Translations under genes and position numbers: made by a program
In this document: piece by piece, positions 61,091-64,000 of the stretch
Layout: each line of letters opens with the position of its first letter
Position numbering within the stretch: the stretch's first letter is position 1
The notes under the pieces: model-generated
What the model saw: the letters and a program-made list of their open reading frames with translations, nothing else
Databases searched by the model: none
Told to the model about the DNA's origin: nothing
NCBI RefSeq assembly: GCF_963668215.1
Contig: NZ_OY764190.1
Coordinates: 5,580,001-5,644,000, forward strand
Direction of reading: 5' to 3'
Length of the DNA stretch: 64,000 bases
Source of the DNA: an uncultured Desulfosarcina sp.
Lineage (GTDB): Bacteria; Desulfobacterota; Desulfobacteria; Desulfobacterales; Desulfosarcinaceae

Positions 61091-63505
61091 CTAACTTGTC
61101 TTTCTCCAAGTGACATGCTGCCCTTTTATGATCCCTTTCCAGCAACCTGCAATGGAGGCCAAAATGAGCATGTACTGATAATAAATCAAACCAAATATTG
61201 GGTTCTTTCTAGTACCGGTCCAGATATGTGCCACTCCAGCGAGAATGGCGCTGATGGCAAACGCGAAAAAGCAGCATGTAAGAAACAGATCGTTGCCTCC
61301 GAATGCCTGCTGAAAAATCAGTACTACTGCGAAGAGGATAAAAAGTGGCCCACTGATCCAGCGTAAAACTTTATGAGAAAAGAAATATAATAAATGAACA
61401 GGCATGGAAAATCCCGGTATCCCTTGTCCGCGTCTGAGCACCTGATAACCGCCGGCAATAATACGCCTTTTGCGTCTAAATTCTTTATCAATCTCCTGAT
61501 CGTTGCGTTCGTATCCGAGCGCCTTATTCTCGTGCAGTGCCAGATACCCCTTGCAGCAGATCTGCATCGAGATGACGAAATCGTCGAGGATTGTGTCCTC
61601 CGCTGGTGGGCTGAACAACCTGCGCCTGATCGCGTACATGGCGCCGTCGGCCCCGACCAGCGTCCCGGTTTGCCCTTCCTTGTGTTGAATATAATGTTCA
61701 AAACTGTAATAGGATTTTTCGGCCTCACTGTAACTAAGTGATTCGTTGGTCAGAATTACCCTGCCTGAAACGACGCCAACCCGCTCGTCTTCAAAATGCC
61801 GGGCAAGCTGTTTAAGCGCAGACTTGTCGTATATGACGTTGGCGTCAGAGAGCACAACAAGTTCGCTGTCCAGTTGAGCCATGGTTTGGTTTATTGCTGC
61901 AATTTTTCCTCGATTTTCTGAATAGATTTTTGGGGATACGCCTCGATTTTCGAATTCGCGAATGATATCGTTCGTTGAATCTGTCGACCCATCGGATGCA
62001 ACAACGATTCGATAGCGGTCATGAGGATAGTCAAGCGTCAAAGAATTTTCCAGTTTATTTCGGATCTCTGCTTCTTCGTTGTAAGCGACGATCAACAAAG
62101 TGAGACTTGGCCAATTATTCTCGTGAACCTTGTTGTGTACAGGCTTCAGTGCTGCAAAAACTGAGACAATACATGGGAACCCAAAATAAGTATAGGCCAA
62201 TAAAACAGCCAACAGATATGCGAAAAATGGGGCGCCGTCAATGTACAGAGGAAGATAGATTATCAGGCTACAGAGCGACACAAAAAGGGCTACGACAAGT
62301 ATCCGCTCTGTTATGCTCTCCCTGTTTTCTATTATTTGCCGATCCTCCCGGACGGTCTGCCATTTATAAATGACCACCCCGCGCAGCCGCAGGAGAATTC
62401 CATAAGCGGCTGAAAAAATGACAAGGAAATAATAGTAAGGATAATAAAACAGCGGCTGGGATGCCGTTTTTGTTTCAGCCTGATAATTTCCGATCAAAGC
62501 CAATAAAAATATCAGGTAATAGGGTCCCAACATAATCATATAGAAAGAGACGAAGCGTCCTTGAGCAAAAAGGCCGTAAATACTAAGTAGCCAATGCGCA
62601 CATAGCAGGAACGCGGAAAACCAGCGGAGAATCTTATGGGACAGGATCAAAAAAGAAAAACGACCGACCTTCAATGGATTAAGACACCCAGGAACCTGCA
62701 ATATCCCGTTAAAACTGCGGTTTACGATGCGTTTTTTACGCTTAAATTCTTTTCCAAAATCCCCTGCAGGTCTCTCTGTGCACCAGGCATTGGGTTCGAA
62801 AATCCCGCGAAACCCTTTGACAATGATCTGTAAGGGATTAACGAAATCATTAATATCAGTTTCGTTAAGAGGTTGCCACAATTCGGTTCGTATCGCGTAA
62901 ATGGCCCCATCGCCGCCGACGACTGATGCAAAATCTGATTCCCATTTCTTCAGACGAATTTCGTAGTCCCAATAGCCTCGTTCACTTTTTCCTGCGGCAT
63001 TGTTTTCTTCAACATAACGGGCATGACCGACCACATATCCAATTCTCTGATCGGCAAAATGTTTGACCAGATTCCTGATTGCTTGAACGTTGTAGAGAGC
63101 ATTGGCATCGGAAAAGACGACAATTTCCGAGTCAATAATCTGCAAAGCTTGATTAAGTCCTGCGGTCTTGCCATTCCTTTTGCTGGTACGCAACAGTTTG
63201 ACGCCGGAGTCCTTGAATTCCTGCACAATGCTTTCTGTTGCATCGGTTGAACCGTCAGAAACGACCATTATCGATAATTTTTCTTTCGGGTAATTAAGCT
63301 GCAAAGCGTTAAAAAGTTTGTCACGAATAACTTTCTCTTCGTTAAATGCTGAAATAACTAAAGTTACCATCGGACAATACTGAGTATCGGCATAATGGCG
63401 TTGGCGGAACAAACGCGCCAAGACCCAAAGTAACACCGGGTACCCTACATAAATATAGATAATCAAAAGGGACAGCAGCAGATAGACAATGTCGTGGAAT
63501 TGCAT
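61091..63505 (-). CDS. Tandem double glycosyltransferase family 2 membrane protein
   Basis: 804 residues holding two complete GT2 modules in one chain. Module 1: VTLVISAFNEE (about 48), DGSTDAT, VFSDANALYN, GGDGAIYAIR, KRKKRIV, then helices. Module 2: LTLLIVAYNEE (about 462), DGSTDST, VLSDANVIYD, GADGAMYAIR, RRKRRII, then helices. Each is preceded by an N-terminal hydrophobic segment, consistent with internal duplication of an EpsO/IcaA-type enzyme. The two could add two residues in turn to a polymer. It starts directly at the end of the upstream GT2 gene. Confidence 0.88.
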   Translation of the reverse strand: MQFHDIVYLLLSLLIIYIYVGYPVLLWVLARLFRQRHYADTQYCPMVTLVISAFNEEKVIRDKLFNALQLNYPKEKLSIMVVSDGSTDATESIVQEFKDSGVKLLRTSKRNGKTAGLNQALQIIDSEIVVFSDANALYNVQAIRNLVKHFADQRIGYVVGHARYVEENNAAGKSERGYWDYEIRLKKWESDFASVVGGDGAIYAIRTELWQPLNETDINDFVNPLQIIVKGFRGIFEPNAWCTERPAGDFGKEFKRKKRIVNRSFNGILQVPGCLNPLKVGRFSFLILSHKILRWFSAFLLCAHWLLSIYGLFAQGRFVSFYMIMLGPYYLIFLLALIGNYQAETKTASQPLFYYPYYYFLVIFSAAYGILLRLRGVVIYKWQTVREDRQIIENRESITERILVVALFVSLCSLIIYLPLYIDGAPFFAYLLAVLLAYTYFGFPCIVSVFAALKPVHNKVHENNWPSLTLLIVAYNEEAEIRNKLENSLTLDYPHDRYRIVVASDGSTDSTNDIIREFENRGVSPKIYSENRGKIAAINQTMAQLDSELVVLSDANVIYDKSALKQLARHFEDERVGVVSGRVILTNESLSYSEAEKSYYSFEHYIQHKEGQTGTLVGADGAMYAIRRRLFSPPAEDTILDDFVISMQICCKGYLALHENKALGYERNDQEIDKEFRRKRRIIAGGYQVLRRGQGIPGFSMPVHLLYFFSHKVLRWISGPLFILFAVVLIFQQAFGGNDLFLTCCFFAFAISAILAGVAHIWTGTRKNPIFGLIYYQYMLILASIAGCWKGIIKGQHVTWRKTS

Positions 63506-64000
63506 TTAGTTACCTTTCGCTCTTGAGCAGTGAAATCCCACGGGCAAGAAAATAAACATTGAACAACAAAGCAAGTTGAAAAACAGAAAGAATGTTCTTT
63601 TTATCATGCACTTTATGCAGGGCAAAAGCAAAGACGGGATCATCAAGGCCAGCGCGATAGTAATAATAAAACGGCTATCGATTGCAAAGAGCAAACCAAA
63701 TAACAGCGCAAAAACAAAAAGAGGGAGACTCAAACTCGGCAATTCACGCGGCATCACCCCGTGAAAAAATATACCTTTCCAGTTACTGATTCCACGCCAC
63801 ATCTCTTTCTTGAAGAAATGCCGTAAATCCCTTGTTTCACCGTGATGAACTACCAGAATTCTAAAATCCGAAACAATTTTGCCTTACTGTGCAAGTTGCA
63901 AAAAAATATCGTAATCTTGACAGGATGTGAGTTTTTCGTAAAATTTATAAATTTTTATAAAGGTGTCTTTTTGAATTAACATGTTCATCGATTCCAACAA
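63506..64000 (-). pseudogene. GT2 glycosyltransferase, C-terminal part, with in-frame stop; continues past the window
   Basis: The frame is open from the window edge and shows GT2 residues LTSCQDYDIFLQLAQ, then a TAA at 63884-63886. It goes on in the same frame with GKIVSDFRILVVHHGE, RHFFKKEMWRG and three C-terminal helices. The parts on both sides of the stop fit one protein, so this is a nonsense mutation or a base error. A short protein could restart at the ATG at 63802. Adjacent to the tandem GT2 gene. Confidence 0.75.

Noticed and set aside
63884..63886. Stop codon recoding (for example selenocysteine) in the GT2 gene, given selC at the other end
   Set aside because: The codon is TAA, not TGA, and the position is not a cysteine site in the family.
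2955..64000. An exosortase (xrtA) or PEP-CTERM protein in the window
   Set aside because: No multi-helix protein with the exosortase Cys-Arg-His pattern and no protein ending in PEP, a helix and basic residues was found; the system is inferred only from associated genes.

Overview
The window looks like an accessory, glycan-related chromosomal region of a Gram-negative anaerobe, most likely a member of the Desulfobacterota (Desulfosarcina-like sulfate reducers). This assignment is inference. It rests on markers of the exosortase-A/PEP-CTERM exopolysaccharide system (secretion-type ATPase, PrsT-like TPR lipoprotein, O-ligase-like membrane protein), a tRNA-Sec (selC) remnant, a sigma-54 type promoter, abundant IS elements and large families of intergenic hairpin repeats. 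No exosortase gene, rRNA, intact tRNA or CRISPR array is visible.

Layout. 0-1.3 kb: a tyrosine integrase followed at once by the 3' end of a selC gene, read as the right end (attR) of an island lying to the left of the window. 1.5-14.6 kb: an alpha/beta hydrolase and a PilZ protein, then a minus-strand block of ExeA-like ATPase fused to OmpA, coiled-coil membrane protein, 760-residue TPR lipoprotein, galE, a bifunctional ATP sulfurylase/APS kinase with an altered active site, an asparagine-synthase-type amidotransferase and a LamG/VanZ protein. 15-19.6 kb: the dTDP-rhamnose genes rfbB, rfbD, rfbC and rfbA, separated by 0.35-0.5 kb gaps filled with hairpin and low-complexity repeats.

19.6-26.5 kb: a repeat-rich islet with five toxin-antitoxin modules (MazEF-like, MntA-HepT, RelE-Xre, RHH-RelE/YoeB-like, VapBC), a frameshifted VanZ gene and transposase remnants, bounded by the full rfbA and by a second, truncated rfbA 5' fragment. 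26.7-38.7 kb: minus-strand glycan genes, namely a DUF4091 protein, a second TPR lipoprotein, an unknown membrane protein, a transglutaminase-like protein, an O-antigen-ligase-like protein, a GT4 and a CapK-like adenylate-forming enzyme. 38.8-42.2 kb: an unusual IS with two different DDE transposases nested in the two ends of an inverted copy of itself, next to an IS200/IS605 remnant. 42.4-47.9 kb: a secreted protein behind a near-consensus sigma-54 promoter, and an IS3 element interrupted by an IS21 element.

48-64 kb: a second dense minus-strand glycan cluster containing GT2s, GNAT, three asparagine-synthase homologues (two without the glutaminase cysteine), a PcRGLX/YetA-like putative lyase, two GT4s, a LbH acetyltransferase, a tandem double-GT2 membrane protein and a GT2 broken by an in-frame stop at the window edge.

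Together the genes suggest synthesis, decoration (amidation, acetylation, perhaps sulfation or adenylation), polymerisation and trimming of a rhamnose-containing extracellular polysaccharide, in a locus reshaped by transposition and gene exchange.
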